From: Dissophora ornata
Taxonomy: Eukaryota; Mortierellomycota; Mortierellomycetes; Mortierellales; Mortierellaceae
DNA: 37,007 bases
Assembly (NCBI GenBank): GCA_025201705.1
Contig: MU616845.1
Coordinates: forward strand, 1 to 37,007
Reading direction: 5' to 3'
Below the pieces are notes generated by a model. The model ran no database searches, was not told the DNA's origin, and worked only from the letters and a program-made list of their open reading frames with translations. A program made the translations under genes and the position numbers. This document shows, in pieces, positions 22,887 through 33,163 of this stretch (positions are counted from its first letter, which is position 1; each line of letters starts with the position of its first letter).

Positions 22887-24238
22887 TGAATTACCAACCA
22901 TAGACACCTGTATCCTGGACCCATTGGAACACACAAATAGCCTCAGTGTAGAATACCTAAGTTCACACTCTGCAATCCTTTAATACACCAAGTCAATGTT
23001 TCTCTCGTCTGTCCTATCATCCTATACCAACGCCACGTCTATCCTTCAAAGAGGAAATACTAGTATCGGGATACCTCTCGTTCAAAAGAGCACAGACTTC
23101 GAAGAAATACCAATGGAAGCCATGGAAAAAAAGCAGCCAACCCTTTGGTCGCATCATCCATATTCAAAACAAGAATAGCACCGCCAGTGAAGGACATGAA
23201 CAAAGCTGCTCTCCTCAACGCAACGCGATTGGGCCATACAGCGAGGACACTCGGCGTCGGAACCATAAAATCCAGGTTAAGAGAGTTCTCAGTGACAACG
23301 ACAGTGCTTCTCTTGTCCATCTACATTTCCAAACTTCTTGTCAATAAAAGGTCGAGATCCCATGTCCGTCAGTTCATTGAGAAGGCTAAGGACTTCTTGC
23401 CAGGGATTACAGAAGGCAGAACAAAGAGGACACATCTAGGGTCTTCTTTTCTGAGATCTACTACTGTACAGTGTTCTGTTGGGTAAAGAAAGCATTATAA
23501 AAATGTCTCAAGAGATCTTTGAGAGAAGCACAAAGTCACGGTGTGACTTCGAGGTGTGTGAAAGACTCTACAAGACCTCTCTTTGTCGTTGGGGACGAGC
23601 AAAAACAGCCCAATGCTGCACCGACGATTTATTTCATTTTTGAAAAAGGTACTGCACTGTGAAATGGAGCCAACAGGTTGATGAAAAGTCGGTTCATCCA
23701 CTCAATCTAACTGGCTTTGTCGTGCCATTTATCATGAATTTAGATCGCCGCGATGAATAGCGCCATCGCCTACGGCGACGAGTACCGCATCTCGTCGGTA
23801 TAGTGCAAGGTGGGAGGCTGGTTGGTCCAACGTACGACTCACTGTCCCGACTGCGACCAAGAAAGAGACCGCAGCCACAACAGAGCGACCAACTTAACCT
23901 TGGCAGCATTGTACCTTATCAATGAGAGGCGTTGTCCACCTGAGTTAGAACGTGCCACGTAAAGCTCCGCGTGGAGCATAATAGTCCCGGCGGTACTGGT
24001 CCTGCAATTTATTTTTTTTTAACGAAGAGATATTGAGTGGAACCGCTGTGCATTGCAAATACAAAAAACAGGGATATTTTTTTTCTCTTCTTCAATGTCC
24101 GCGTTTCTGCTGCGACGTGCAGTACAAGAACCAGGGATGATAAAGGATGGACAAAAAGGGGGTCTCCATGAGTGTCCCTGGATGCTTGGGTTGGCTCGAT
24201 TAGCCAATCAGCTTGAAAAATGCACATGGGTGCCAGGA
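22887..24238. other. Gene-poor stretch, possible relic on the minus strand
   Basis: No gene with a supported start, splice pattern or family was found. A minus-strand frame at 23060-23320 reads protein-like (NSLNLDFMVPTPSVLAVWPN, RAALFMSFTGGAILVL), but its upstream continuation is cut by stops in all frames, and another minus-strand frame at 23495-23701 may be part of the same decayed gene. I could not name a family. TATAAAA at about 23499 directly abuts an ATG with a 46-codon frame, which leaves no room for a leader, so it was not called. Confidence 0.3.
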
Positions 24239-24793
24239 TTAGACCGCGTACTTCACGATGGGGGCTAACGTCCTTGAACCACCCTCTTTGGTGTACATAT
24301 TTTCGATGCCTCCACTCTGAGAGACATAGCGCTTCTGTTCGCTTCTTGAAGCCTGTGGATCTATCCGTCCTTCGCCGTCTCTATTTCGGTTAACCAAAGA
24401 CACCCCTCTAGCTTCTTGCGCTCGTTGGAGACGTCGCTTGTTTAGTAAGGATTGTCTTTTCACTCGTCCTTCTCTCGGACGGCCATTCAGTGTACTGGAA
24501 CTCGTACTATCGTTGCCTTCCCCTCCACCATTAGAGGGACTAACGCGACTGTAGTTATTCGGGTTACAGATCGGATTATAGGTGCTATCTGGTTGGCCCG
24601 ATTGGCAGATGTCAACGGGCGCTGTACGACGGTCCGACGCGGGAGAGTAATTTGCACTACGTGGAGAGAGTAGATCTCTTGACATGGGTGTTTCGTATGA
24701 AGGGTCTAGAGCTCGCACTGTTGTAGGGGCGGCATATGTGTAGGTGGTGAGAAAGAGAAAGGCAGTTGCCAGGGGGACCAGCGGTGCCTTCAT
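24239..24793 (-). CDS. Candidate small secreted protein with dibasic sites
   Basis: An uninterrupted frame of 184 aa. The chosen start gives MKAPLVPLATAFLFLTTYTY followed by AAPTT, a textbook signal peptide with cleavage near residue 21 or 22; the same frame extends 39 codons upstream, but that extension would bury the signal peptide. The mature part is hydrophilic, rich in Ser, Asn, Arg and Gly, has two cysteines (C63, C76), and carries possible Kex2-type dibasic sites (RVKRQ near 110-114, NKRR near 119, QKRY near 153). It could be a processed precursor or a disordered secreted protein. I recognise no family. No introns are needed. The gene is flanked by about 1 kb of non-coding sequence on each side. 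Confidence 0.55.
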   Translation of the reverse strand: MKAPLVPLATAFLFLTTYTYAAPTTVRALDPSYETPMSRDLLSPRSANYSPASDRRTAPVDICQSGQPDSTYNPICNPNNYSRVSPSNGGGEGNDSTSSSTLNGRPREGRVKRQSLLNKRRLQRAQEARGVSLVNRNRDGEGRIDPQASRSEQKRYVSQSGGIENMYTKEGGSRTLAPIVKYAV

Positions 24794-25662
24794 TGTTGCG
24801 GTATGAATAGTGATTGCAGTAGCGGTGGCTGTGAATGTTGTAAGGAAACGAACGTTGGTGGATATGATGGACGATATGCCAGTACGAGAGGTGCGATTGC
24901 TTTTCAGCAAGGTGGAAAAGAGTGAGAGAGGAAGAGAGGAAAAATACAGCGCGGAAACGAGAGATGGAAGACAGACAACAGTTAGAGAGAGAGTAGGTCT
25001 CTGCTTTTGTCATTTACAACCACTTTTTTATGTTTGCACATCCATTTAGATAACACCTTGTGGGGCAAGAGGCGGAATAGAGGTCATCAAGAAAGAAATG
25101 AGGCAAAAATATCAAAGGGGCGCACCATTTCTGGGAGATAGGATGCAATAGCACCAGAGTGAATAACCATGCGATTGCATGAGAAAATTATGAGCGAAAA
25201 CAAAAAGAGCAAAGTTTTGGTTACTCCTTGAATATGACTTGTCATTATTGCCGACATAGAGGCTCGATGGAGTGATATTTCTCAAGGAGATGGAGAAAGG
25301 GACTACTGAGAGGAAAACCAAAGAATAGATATCTTAGGAGCTGCATCCAGGAGCTCGATCTCGAAAGTCGGACAAGTGAATGGATATAGATCCACCGTCG
25401 ATCGTCTTCGACTATTGTTCGTGAATAATAGGGGATAGGAGACTCTCTCTCCCACCTCTGTGTATCAGCTGCATTGCAGTAACGACTCAATATCAGAGGC
25501 AACGTGGGGTCATAGGCGAATTGGGAACGCAGGCAGAAACACAATGTAACTGGCGAACGAAACAGCCACCAAATCGTTGGGAAGTTTGTATCGACGGAGA
25601 GACAATTGGTCTCTTAGTCATTTAACAGCCTTTGTCTCCATATCGTTTGTATTGGTAAGCCA
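24794..25662. other. Intergenic, no gene seen
   Basis: It contains the promoter side of the secreted-protein gene at 24239-24793 and the 3' side of the candidate gene at 25663-25979. Minus-strand open frames at 25112-25321 and 25245-25544 overlap each other, lack plausible starts and show no family resemblance. No repeat or RNA gene was recognised. Confidence 0.4.
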
Positions 25663-25979
25663 TTAAACATTACCATATCCTCGGATCCATTGCTCTTTGT
25701 TGTGCTCAATGCTGCGCTTACCAACCGAAAACGAACGATGGCCGTCATTGTTTGTAGTGATTTTGTAGCTTTGTAGCTCTTCAAAAGATACATACCCGCC
25801 TTGTGTGTAAAACTGACTTTGCCATAGCCCGCTCAACAGAATGTCTGCGGAAAATAGGACAACGAAGGATAACGAAGAGCCTTACCTATTTTAGTTGCAT
25901 AGACTATGGGCCGAGTTAATGTCGCTAAGATCCCAACGGAACTGGCAAATGCAACGGCCATTTTAATTCTAAACGCCAT
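25663..25979 (-). CDS. Candidate 91-aa secreted protein, 2 exons with a 41-base intron
   Basis: This gene is easily missed because both exons are short. Exon 1 (25979-25886) encodes MAFRIKMAVAFASSVGILAT and on to TRPIVYATKI, a plausible signal peptide. After a GTAAGG donor and a TTTTCCGCAG acceptor, exon 2 (25844-25663) encodes LLSGLWQSQFYTQGGYVSFE, then ELQSYKITTNNDGHRSFSVG, then KRSIEHNKEQWIRGYGNV and a stop. The amino-acid composition looks like real protein, with a GKR dibasic site near the C terminus. A TATA-like ATATAAAAAG lies 62-71 bases upstream of the start. Oddity: the intron of 41 bases is much shorter than every other intron here (73 or more), so this could instead be a frameshifted pseudogene. 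No family is recognised. Confidence 0.4.
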
Positions 25980-26040
25980 AGGTCCATTACAGTCACAATC
26001 ACTATATGGTTGTGGGCATTTTGGATATGTCGCTCGCTCC

Positions 26041-26050
26041 CTTTTTATAT
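26041..26050 (-). promoter_or_regulatory. TATA-like box before the 91-aa candidate gene
   Basis: Read on the minus strand the sequence is ATATAAAAAG, a strong TATA match, about 64 bases upstream of the ATG at 25979. The distance suits a TATA-driven, inducible fungal promoter. It supports but does not prove the small gene. Confidence 0.4.
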
Positions 26051-26447
26051 CCCAAAGTGCTGCGACTGGGCGGTCAGCACTATGGAATGATTAGAAGAGG
26101 TTTGGGGTAACACGAGGTGGGTAAAGCTCAAAATCAAAAGATACTCTGATGGTCCGTCCGTGGAATGAATGATCAAGGACATTGTTGAAGTTACTGTTGT
26201 TGTTGTTGCCGTTGTAATTGTTTGGTACAATTGTACAGATTGCGAGCATTGACAGCAAGCAAGCATACGATGACTAACCATTGAAATCTGTACACCCGAT
26301 CGCCAAGTTCTTTATTCGACGATTCTCGGCTATCGCCTGGAGTAGATTCATAGTCATCTCTTCTAATACCGCTTCTAGCGGCAACTGGTGCCTGCCGCAA
26401 TGATATCGAGATCATAAAACAAAAGGAGTCGGCATTCTCGAGCCAAG
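26051..26447. other. Intergenic, no gene seen
   Basis: A minus-strand frame at 26191-26415 has a short hydrophobic stretch (FQWLVIVCLLAV) and ends in glutamines, but has no linked exons or known relatives and was not called. A CAA-rich stretch at 26188-26216 (minus strand) is a short simple repeat. Confidence 0.35.
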
Positions 26448-26750
26448 CTATGGGGATCGCCGCTGATCCTCGCGAGAGAGCCAGTAAACTTGGTGTACTG
26501 CCTTGTTGATAAACTGGGGGTGACTCAAAGGTTGCTCAACGAGAGGCGGCTGGGAATTGTTGGGGATTGTTAGAAGCACAACTTTGACGAGTATGTTGCC
26601 TTCCAGGGTCCAGGGGCCAGAAACAAAACGACAAAATAATATGATAAAGGATTAAAAGGAATGTTTGATACCACACCCATTGACAACAACGTCCCCCCTC
26701 CCGTTAATATGTCAGACCCACGCCGTGGAATCAATTACTCTCTTTGTTTC
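26448..26750 (-). pseudogene. Eroded copy of the tandem membrane-protein family (promoter piece and tail only)
   Basis: At 26750-26713 there is a 38-base segment matching 32 of 38 positions of a segment 200 bases upstream of the intact copy at 26897-29093 (29330-29293). Downstream on the same strand, at about 26590-26448, a frame reads LTIPNNSQPPLVEQPLSHPQ and runs to a stop; it resembles the tail of that intact copy (SIPNHSKPSPVGSPQQI). The order, promoter piece then tail, fits a copy whose body has been deleted. No complete frame remains. Confidence 0.4.
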
Positions 26751-26896
26751 TGCATTTATTGAAGCTCATCACTGCACTGCCACATATGCTCTTGTTGGGT
26801 GTCAGCATAGAGTCCAATCACCATTGTCCTATCATGCTAACGAAACGCGGATGCCTGCACGTTGCGCGACACATATCCCATCTAATGCGTTTCACT

Positions 26897-29093
26897 TTAC
26901 TCGCGATATTGTGGATTGTTAACGTTCACGTTCACTATCTGCTGAGGAGATCCTACTGGACTAGGCTTCGAATGATTGGGTATCGAAGGTGCGGATGAAG
27001 GCGCGGGACTATCAGTTTCCACCGTAGCACCGACCATGGATGGCGACCTATCATATGTCGAACCGCGATCTTGCACAGTGCGCTGCTGAGGCGACTGACT
27101 TGCAACGGAAATCGAAGACGGGCTCGAGCCACCAACATTGCTGCCAGTGGCAAATAGACGGGTAGGTGGAATAAACGGCTTTGGCGCCCATGCTGGATTA
27201 TACGACGAGGAAGAAGTGTCGCTCCCTGTCTTGACCTCAAGTGGCTGCTGGTCAGCGGCACTGTCGCCGACAGACGTGACAAAGTTCGGTCGTGGATGGC
27301 TAGCGAAGTGAAGTTGCTGAACTGGGATCTGGGTTTGATTCTGGAAGTCTATTGGAGCTGACTGTGGGACTGGGTAGGCCTGGCCAGGGACAGAGCCAGG
27401 GACATAGGCCGCATACCCCCCTCCGGGAAGAGACCCAGGCGCATACAGTCCAGGCGCCTCAGCAGGTCGAATGATGTACTCTGTACCTCCACCGGGTCTG
27501 GCGATTACCTCAGTCTGATTGAAACCTTGTGTAAATGCGCCAGTCATGCCTGTAGTTGTTGGGACTCCTGCATATTTTGCACCAACATTTGGACGCGCTC
27601 CTTCCTTATGTTTTTTTCTGATGCAGTAATAAAGCGCGGCCAAAGCGATTAACACCACAGCAATAATGATACCGATGACCGGTGACAGAGGGGATGAAGA
27701 CGAATAGTTTGTATTGGACGTGGTTGTTGGACTGGGATTTGTACCGAGTCCTTCTGGGATCGTGATGTTAGCTGGTCCCTGAACAGTTCCTGCAGCAGTT
27801 CCATTCAAAGTCAGAGTGTAGGCCGCACCATTCCATTGCATGAACGCAAACGGCGCGTTGTTGTTGCTTCCACCAATGGACTGGAAATAGACCATGTAGT
27901 TCAGGGAATTGGCGAGAACGACTCCTGGAGGGACAGCTGATGCATTCATGGCGGTGTCCGATATAGTGTACAACACTGTGGGCTTGTTTTGAATATCAGG
28001 CTATGGATAGCATGAGAGATAGTCCGGATTGTTAGGAAATAAGATTTTCTGGAGGTGTAAAAGCAGATTTTCCATCACCCGTGCAAAATAAAAAACATTG
28101 CAAGGCACACAAAGCAGAAAGAAAAACATCGATTGCAAGGCAAGTCAAGATATGTACCAGCAGTAGCGGGGCGCACACAAGATAATACGCGTTATCGAGC
28201 GCCGCGGAGTAGTAAAAATAGGCAGATGAGCAATCGCTTGTGGAGGTCGCGTTGAAGAGCCGTGGGTTCGCAGGAGGGGTTGCTGTCGCACTCGTAAACG
28301 TAAATGCTACTACCATAGGCGTAGAACCTTGTCCGTAGATGTAGAGAGTATTATCGGCATAGGTGAAGCCGAAGAGACTGGGAAACAAGCCAAATGCGGC
28401 AATTGATCCCTTATTGTAAAAATGAGACGAGCGATGTTGTCGCGAGTGTCAGAATAGAGAAGCCTACATTATGCACTCTGCTGGCATGGAGCGTTGACAT
28501 TCAAACAGTTTTATTTTCACTTTTTCTGCCGATGCTGTTCTTACCGATGTCCAAGCACCGACGTAATCCAGTGTCTTTGTGGCTTCATTCACAATACCCA
28601 GATAGACCGTCGTGGAATAAAGATACACATGCACCAAGGACATGTTCGCTCCGCTGCCGACGTAGAACAGGCCCTGGTTTGCAGTCGTGTACTGCCAGTT
28701 GTAGCTCGTATCTACCGTCATATTGAACCAGGCACCGGGTCCGGTTTGGCCGAACGCCGTGCTTTTTGTCGCAGTCGGATCGTACCTGATTCCCTGAGGC
28801 TGCTCGTCACTGCCATAGTAACTGAAAGCCGTGAAAACGCCCTGCGCGTTCACAGCACAAACAAACCCTCCGCTATATGAATTTAAAGTATTGAGTCCGT
28901 ATGTTTTGACGGAGGAGATGAGGGTCCAAGTGATGTCTGTGAGGTTGGTGGGATTCGGATTGGATTTGACGACGGCGGCATATGGCTGGTACTGTGACTC
29001 AAGTGGATCGAAGGTGTAGTTGCTTGTGCCATAGACCAGACCGTAGAGCGATGTCGAGTCTGAAGCGACACAGTCGAAGCTGATAATACCCAT
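26897..29093 (-). CDS. Single-pass membrane protein, tandem family copy A, 3 exons
   Basis: Minus-strand exons 29093-28545, 28409-28158 and 28000-26897 join to 634 aa. Residues 1-370 form a Ser/Thr/Asn/aromatic-rich, beta-type region with repeated short blocks (SLYGLVYGTSNYTF, NLTDITWTLISS, PGAWFNMTVDTSYNW, LFGFTYADNTLYIYG, SIGGSNNNAPFAFMQW), many N-glycosylation sequons and four cysteines that copy C shares. One transmembrane helix lies at about 373-394 (SPVIGIIIAVVLIALAALYY) and is followed by basic residues (RKKHKE). The remaining 240 residues are a Pro/Ser/Gly/Gln-rich cytosolic tail with HPRPNFVTSV, near-identical to HPRPVFVTTL in copy C. I know of no characterised relative; a cell-surface sensor or propeller-like receptor is inference. 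No signal peptide precedes the ectodomain in this model, and an acceptor-like GGTGCAG just before the ATG leaves room for an unseen 5' exon. Confidence 0.75.
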
Positions 29094-29292
29094 CCTGCAC
29101 CCCTATGAATCTTTGACAGCAGTATTGATTTTCGGGGGAAATAACAAGAAAAATAGGTATATGGCAGTGGAGAGTGTGGTGAAGAGTGACTTTAGATGGT
29201 GTCGAATGAAGAAAGCGAATGAGGAATGGAGATGATGGCGCGATTGACGGCATCGACAAGACCTACCCATGCCCCTGTCCCTTTGGCATAAA

Positions 29293-29330
29293 CAGAACCA
29301 CGCCGCGAAATCAATTGCTCTGTTTGTTTT
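29293..29330 (-). repeat. Upstream segment of copy A, duplicated at 26713-26750
   Basis: CAGAACCACGCCGCGAAATC and the following 18 bases recur at 26713-26750 with six differences in 38. Its place about 200-237 bases upstream of the copy A start suggests a promoter or leader piece kept when the family duplicated. Confidence 0.55.
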
Positions 29331-29734
29331 CTCAATAAACCCCATGGCCCTGGGGGTCCTTGTTGTCGAAAGTTTTCTCAGCAATTCAATCGCCGCCGTT
29401 TAGCCGAAAAAGGTTAACTTGCCACTCTCCTCGGCGGCGATGCTTCTTGTCCTTGCAATACCTGCATCCTCGACTCATTTCTAGAATAAAGAATAACAGC
29501 AGCACCCTGTCGTCTACAATAGCCAGATGTTGCGAGAAACGTCCACCTGGACTTTCAATTAAATTTCTAGTGCCAACGCGCGTCAACAGTGAACTTTATT
29601 TTCATTTATGCGGCTCATTCGTGTTGCTGAGGACTGAAAGCGTTTATACTCTGCTGGAGAGATACGATTCGAATAGAAATAGTAGACATGGCCATGCAAT
29701 AGAAGCCAGCGGCGGTAATAAAGCCGAGATACCT
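29331..29734. other. Intergenic, no gene seen
   Basis: This stretch lies between the copy A upstream region and the head relic. Open frames on both strands are short and without resemblance to known proteins. Confidence 0.4.
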
Positions 29735-30054
29735 GTAGGCAGTGTTCCGCTGCACACGAGGTAGCACGAGTTGTGGAATCCCGCCCGAGAGGTAACAGGT
29801 TCGGTCTGACTCAACGCCGTGCTTGTTGTTGCGGTAGGACCGTACCTGACTCCTTGATGAAACAGCACTGATTCCCTCCATTATAATTGAAATTCAAGAC
29901 AATGTTCCCGTTGGCTACTCCCAAAGAATTGAGTCTGTGGATATCGATGGAGGGGACGAGGGACCAGGAAATATATGTGACGTTGGCAGGATCTGGCTGA
30001 GTGGAATAGCTTTGTACTTTGTAAGCCAGACCGTAGAGCGATAGAGCGACGACA
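29735..30054 (-). pseudogene. Head relic of the tandem membrane-protein family
   Basis: Reading the minus strand from 30054, one frame gives SLYGLAYKVQSYSTQPDPAN and VTYISWSLVPSIDIHRLNSL, matching SLYGLVY and TDITWTLISS of copy A. After a frame change it reads GVRYGPTATTSTALSQTEP, matching GIRYDPTATKSTAFGQTGP. It then jumps to FHNSCYLVCSGTLPT, which matches the end of exon 2 of copy A (LDNAYYLVCAPLLL). So the copy has a frameshift and an internal deletion of several hundred bases. It cannot encode a full protein. Confidence 0.75.
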
Positions 30055-30387
30055 ACTATTTCTGTGGAATTTGCAAAAGAAAAACCGAGGGCGACTTGTG
30101 CAATACTAGAGGATTTGCAGATTTGTCAGACTTGATATCTAGAGGCGTCATATATGAATGGGCGAATAAGAGAAGATAATGCGGCGATGAAATGCAACCC
30201 TAAGAACGTGCCTTGCGCGAATTCTTTTTCGACTTCTGTTCTGCAAATTTTATTGCACCCCACCTGTATTGCCAGCTGCGGAAAATGTATCATCTAATTG
30301 AAGGGATGTCGAAGCCATCCAGCCGACGAACTTTACTCTGAATAAACATCTGCGCGTTCTTCCTCTATTTCTAGTTCATACTGGATC
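30055..30387. other. Spacer between head and tail relics
   Basis: No coding frame or repeat was recognised. It may be remnant promoter sequence of the head relic. Confidence 0.35.
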
Positions 30388-30570
30388 TCACTGGACTTGC
30401 TTCGAACGTCCGGGTATCGTGGGCAGAGAGGATGAAGTAGGATTACCAGTACCAGCAGTCTCGCCTGTCATAAACAACGAACTCTCAGACATCGAACCCT
30501 AATCTGTGGGGTTGTCGAATCAGAGACAGTGCAGTGGAGCTGGACGAGTCCAGGTGGACCTCTTTTTCCT
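30388..30570 (-). pseudogene. Tail relic of the tandem membrane-protein family
   Basis: On the minus strand, one frame contains KEVHLDSSSS (compare LEVKTGSDTSSSS in copy A), and after a frame change another reads GSMSESSLFMTGETAGTGNP then TSSSLPTIPGRSK and stops at 30388. The second part aligns with GSTYDRSPSMVGATVETDSP and APSSAPSIPNHSK of copy A. It sits upstream, on this strand, of the head relic, so the two belong to different dead copies. Confidence 0.65.
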
Positions 30571-30804
30571 TTTTGGGAGTCGTTCGTTCGCGTTTCAGGG
30601 GAAAAGTGAAAGCAGAAATGAACCCATTCTCTTGTAGGATTGTGGTTTATGTGGGAGACAGGTGGGGCTGAGAGTTGAATAAAGAAAGTGAATGGGAAAA
30701 GATAGTGAGATGATGAAGCGCTAGAAGGTGCCTTCGCCCCTTCCGAGAAGACCTAGTCTGCCCAACACCGCGATGTTCCATGATACATTCTTTATTATGT
30801 TGGG
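30571..30804. other. 3' flank of copy C, no gene seen
   Basis: Short interval between the tail relic and the stop codon of copy C. No feature beyond an ordinary AT-containing 3' region was seen. Confidence 0.35.
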
Positions 30805-33163
30805 TCACGGTGCCCTGTCTACTGCTGTATCAATACTGCCTCGCTCCGTCCGTTCCTCATACTCATACTCAGAATATACTTGTTTGCCGCCAGAATTGCG
30901 TGCAGTGCTGTTGTTGTGCGTGATATCCCCATGTGGAGAACGTATAATCTCTTGCCGGACCCATCTCGGTGCCGTAGGCGTGGGGGGTATAGGGAATGAT
31001 GGAGATGGCGATAGCGAGGACGTTTCCACGTGTTGGCTATAAGGAGGGGCAGCCTCTGAAGATAATGTTGATGATGATGCTCTGGAAGCCAACTTCTTAT
31101 CCTCAGCTACCTTCATGTAATCTTCCACTTCGACAATCTTCCTCGAGTGAGAGGGCGCGCGAGCCATCCGCGGAATCGGAGGTGAGGCTGTGGCTCCATT
31201 TCTATTTACTTCCTGGGTATATAATTGTGGTGCTGTTGGTGTATGTGTCGCCCTTGATGTCGCTGGTAGAGGTGGCATCGATCCTACCATTGATGCGAAG
31301 ATGAAATCTGATTCTGACTCTGACGGGAGCTGCGAAGAACGTTGAAGTGTCGTGAGAGGAATCGCCATTCTTGATATTGCGCCATCCTCCACTTCGTTGT
31401 GGTCATTCAGGGTCGTTACAAACACCGGTCTCGGATGTCGCCCGAATGTGACCTCCTGCATGTATCCTGTCCCAACATCAATAACATCTTCCAGCTCCAT
31501 GTCATCCGTGACTAAGATCTTGTCTCTCCCGTCAAGATTAAAGCTCTGGCTCGACGGCGCCTCAATCTTGTAAATATGGTCTCTGTCGTTGTGGAATTCA
31601 TTAACTTCGTCCGTGCTCATCATCGCAATGATCTTGATCCTCAACTTTCTCCTCCACTGCGGCCACCGCCGACGAATAAATACAAAGAGTACCACGAACA
31701 GCAACAACAGCACACCTCCAATAGTACCTCCGATAATGGCCGGAGTGTGGTCAGATGGATCCTTCAAGACATAGCCAAAAGGATCGGTGATGTTGATGGA
31801 ATAGCTGACGGTCGAAAGGTCTCCAAAGTCTGAAATTCCCAAGGCAAGACTCTCCATCGGAACTTCACTCGGCGCGTCCGTAATGAACGCGAACCGCTCC
31901 AGCCTGCCGTCGTTACTACCGCCTATTGGTTGAACGATTGCTCCAGAAAGTCGATCGATCCCGGATATAGTATAGTTGCTTAGTGCGCTGTCCATTATGT
32001 CGCCGTCCTTGAACTGCATAACCAACCCATATCCTGGCTCCATAGCGTTATCTACGCCCTACAACGAAAAAGGCGTACCAAGGATCGGCCTATTAGTGAC
32101 ATGTCCTTTTTTTTCCGCGGACTCAACAGCCATTGGGTGCATTTGTCTGTACCTGGCAGAAGACATAGAGTGTATCTATGTAATAACTGGCGACGATGTA
32201 TGAAGTGCATTGAGCCAATGCGGTGGCGTCATACATTGGAAGATTAATGGGTGGTAGGAATATGCTAGGGTCGCCCGAGAGCGGTATCCGTGTCAGCGTG
32301 TTCCTGAGTGCCCCTGTCTTGTTGTTGGCGACCAGCGTGCCAAATTGGTATAGGATGTTGTTGCCGTAGACGAGTCGACTAGGATAGCCGTAGATTGCAG
32401 GATTCTGTTTGGCCCAAAAAATAAATCTGTTTTTAGAATTTTGCGTTTGTTCAGATGCTGTTGTAGTAAGATGTTCTCGTTGTTGGTGTTGTTGCGTTAT
32501 TGAGATGGTATTGGTGCGACATCAGAGGTATATTGGAGCACGGGGACGCACTGTGCGCATTGTACATCTCGGACGCAGTGGCAGGCAGGCTTGCGCAATC
32601 AAACAAGGCGTGAGACGTACCAGATCCCACGATAAGACATTTTCGAACTCCAGAGACCCGTCATTGTCGGCCGTAAGCTTGCCAACATTGACGGTGGAGG
32701 TGGCGCCGACGTTGGCCTGGAAGAGTGTTGTGGTGTTGGGCCATTGAAAGAGCGCGTACGTTGCCGCGTAATCGCCCCAGTGATAGTCTGAGTCGATTGT
32801 GAAGTTGCTCCAGGCCCCCGTCCTGGGGTCGTATTGAAGTCCTCCGGGGAGCCGGTGAGGGAGGTTGGGCGTGGGCGTAGAAGGATCGGTGAGATTGAAG
32901 GCGGACATCATGGAGAAGACCCCGGTCGTCGGGTCGACGTTGCAGACGAGGGGCGAGTAATCCTGGGGGTAGGAGGTGACACGAGGGTAGGCAGACACCA
33001 AAGACCAAGAGATGTCGGAGACAGAGGCGGGGTTGGGGTTGGACTGGATAAGCAGCACGTAGTTGGCGTAGACGGAAGTTGTGTCGTTGGTGAGGGTTGT
33101 ATACGACATTCCCAGTAACCGGGTTCCGTTGGCGGTTACACATTGCAAACCTAGTCCGCCCAT
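30805..33163 (-). CDS. Single-pass membrane protein, tandem family copy C, 3 exons
   Basis: Minus-strand exons 33163-32621, 32404-32153 and 32058-30805 give 682 aa. Intron positions and phases match copy A, and exon 2 is exactly 252 bases in both. The ectodomain has the same blocks (QCVTANGTRLLGMSY, LIQSNPNPASVSDISWSLVS, TGAWSNFTIDSDYHW, LVYGNNILYQFG, PIGGSNDGRLERFAF). A transmembrane helix at about 371-393 (IIGGTIGGVLLLLFVVLFVF) is followed by RRRWPQWRRK. The cytosolic tail is longer than in copy A and shares only HPRPVFVTTL and general Ser/Pro/Thr composition, so the tails have diverged fastest. The start is firm within this region: no other ATG occurs on this strand for over 300 bases upstream, yet MGGLGLQCV is no signal peptide. 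Function unknown; cell-surface role inferred. Confidence 0.78.

Noticed and set aside
23499..23642. 46-codon cysteine-containing frame just after a TATAAAA
   Set aside because: The TATA-like sequence touches the ATG, leaving no leader, and there is no signal peptide or relative.
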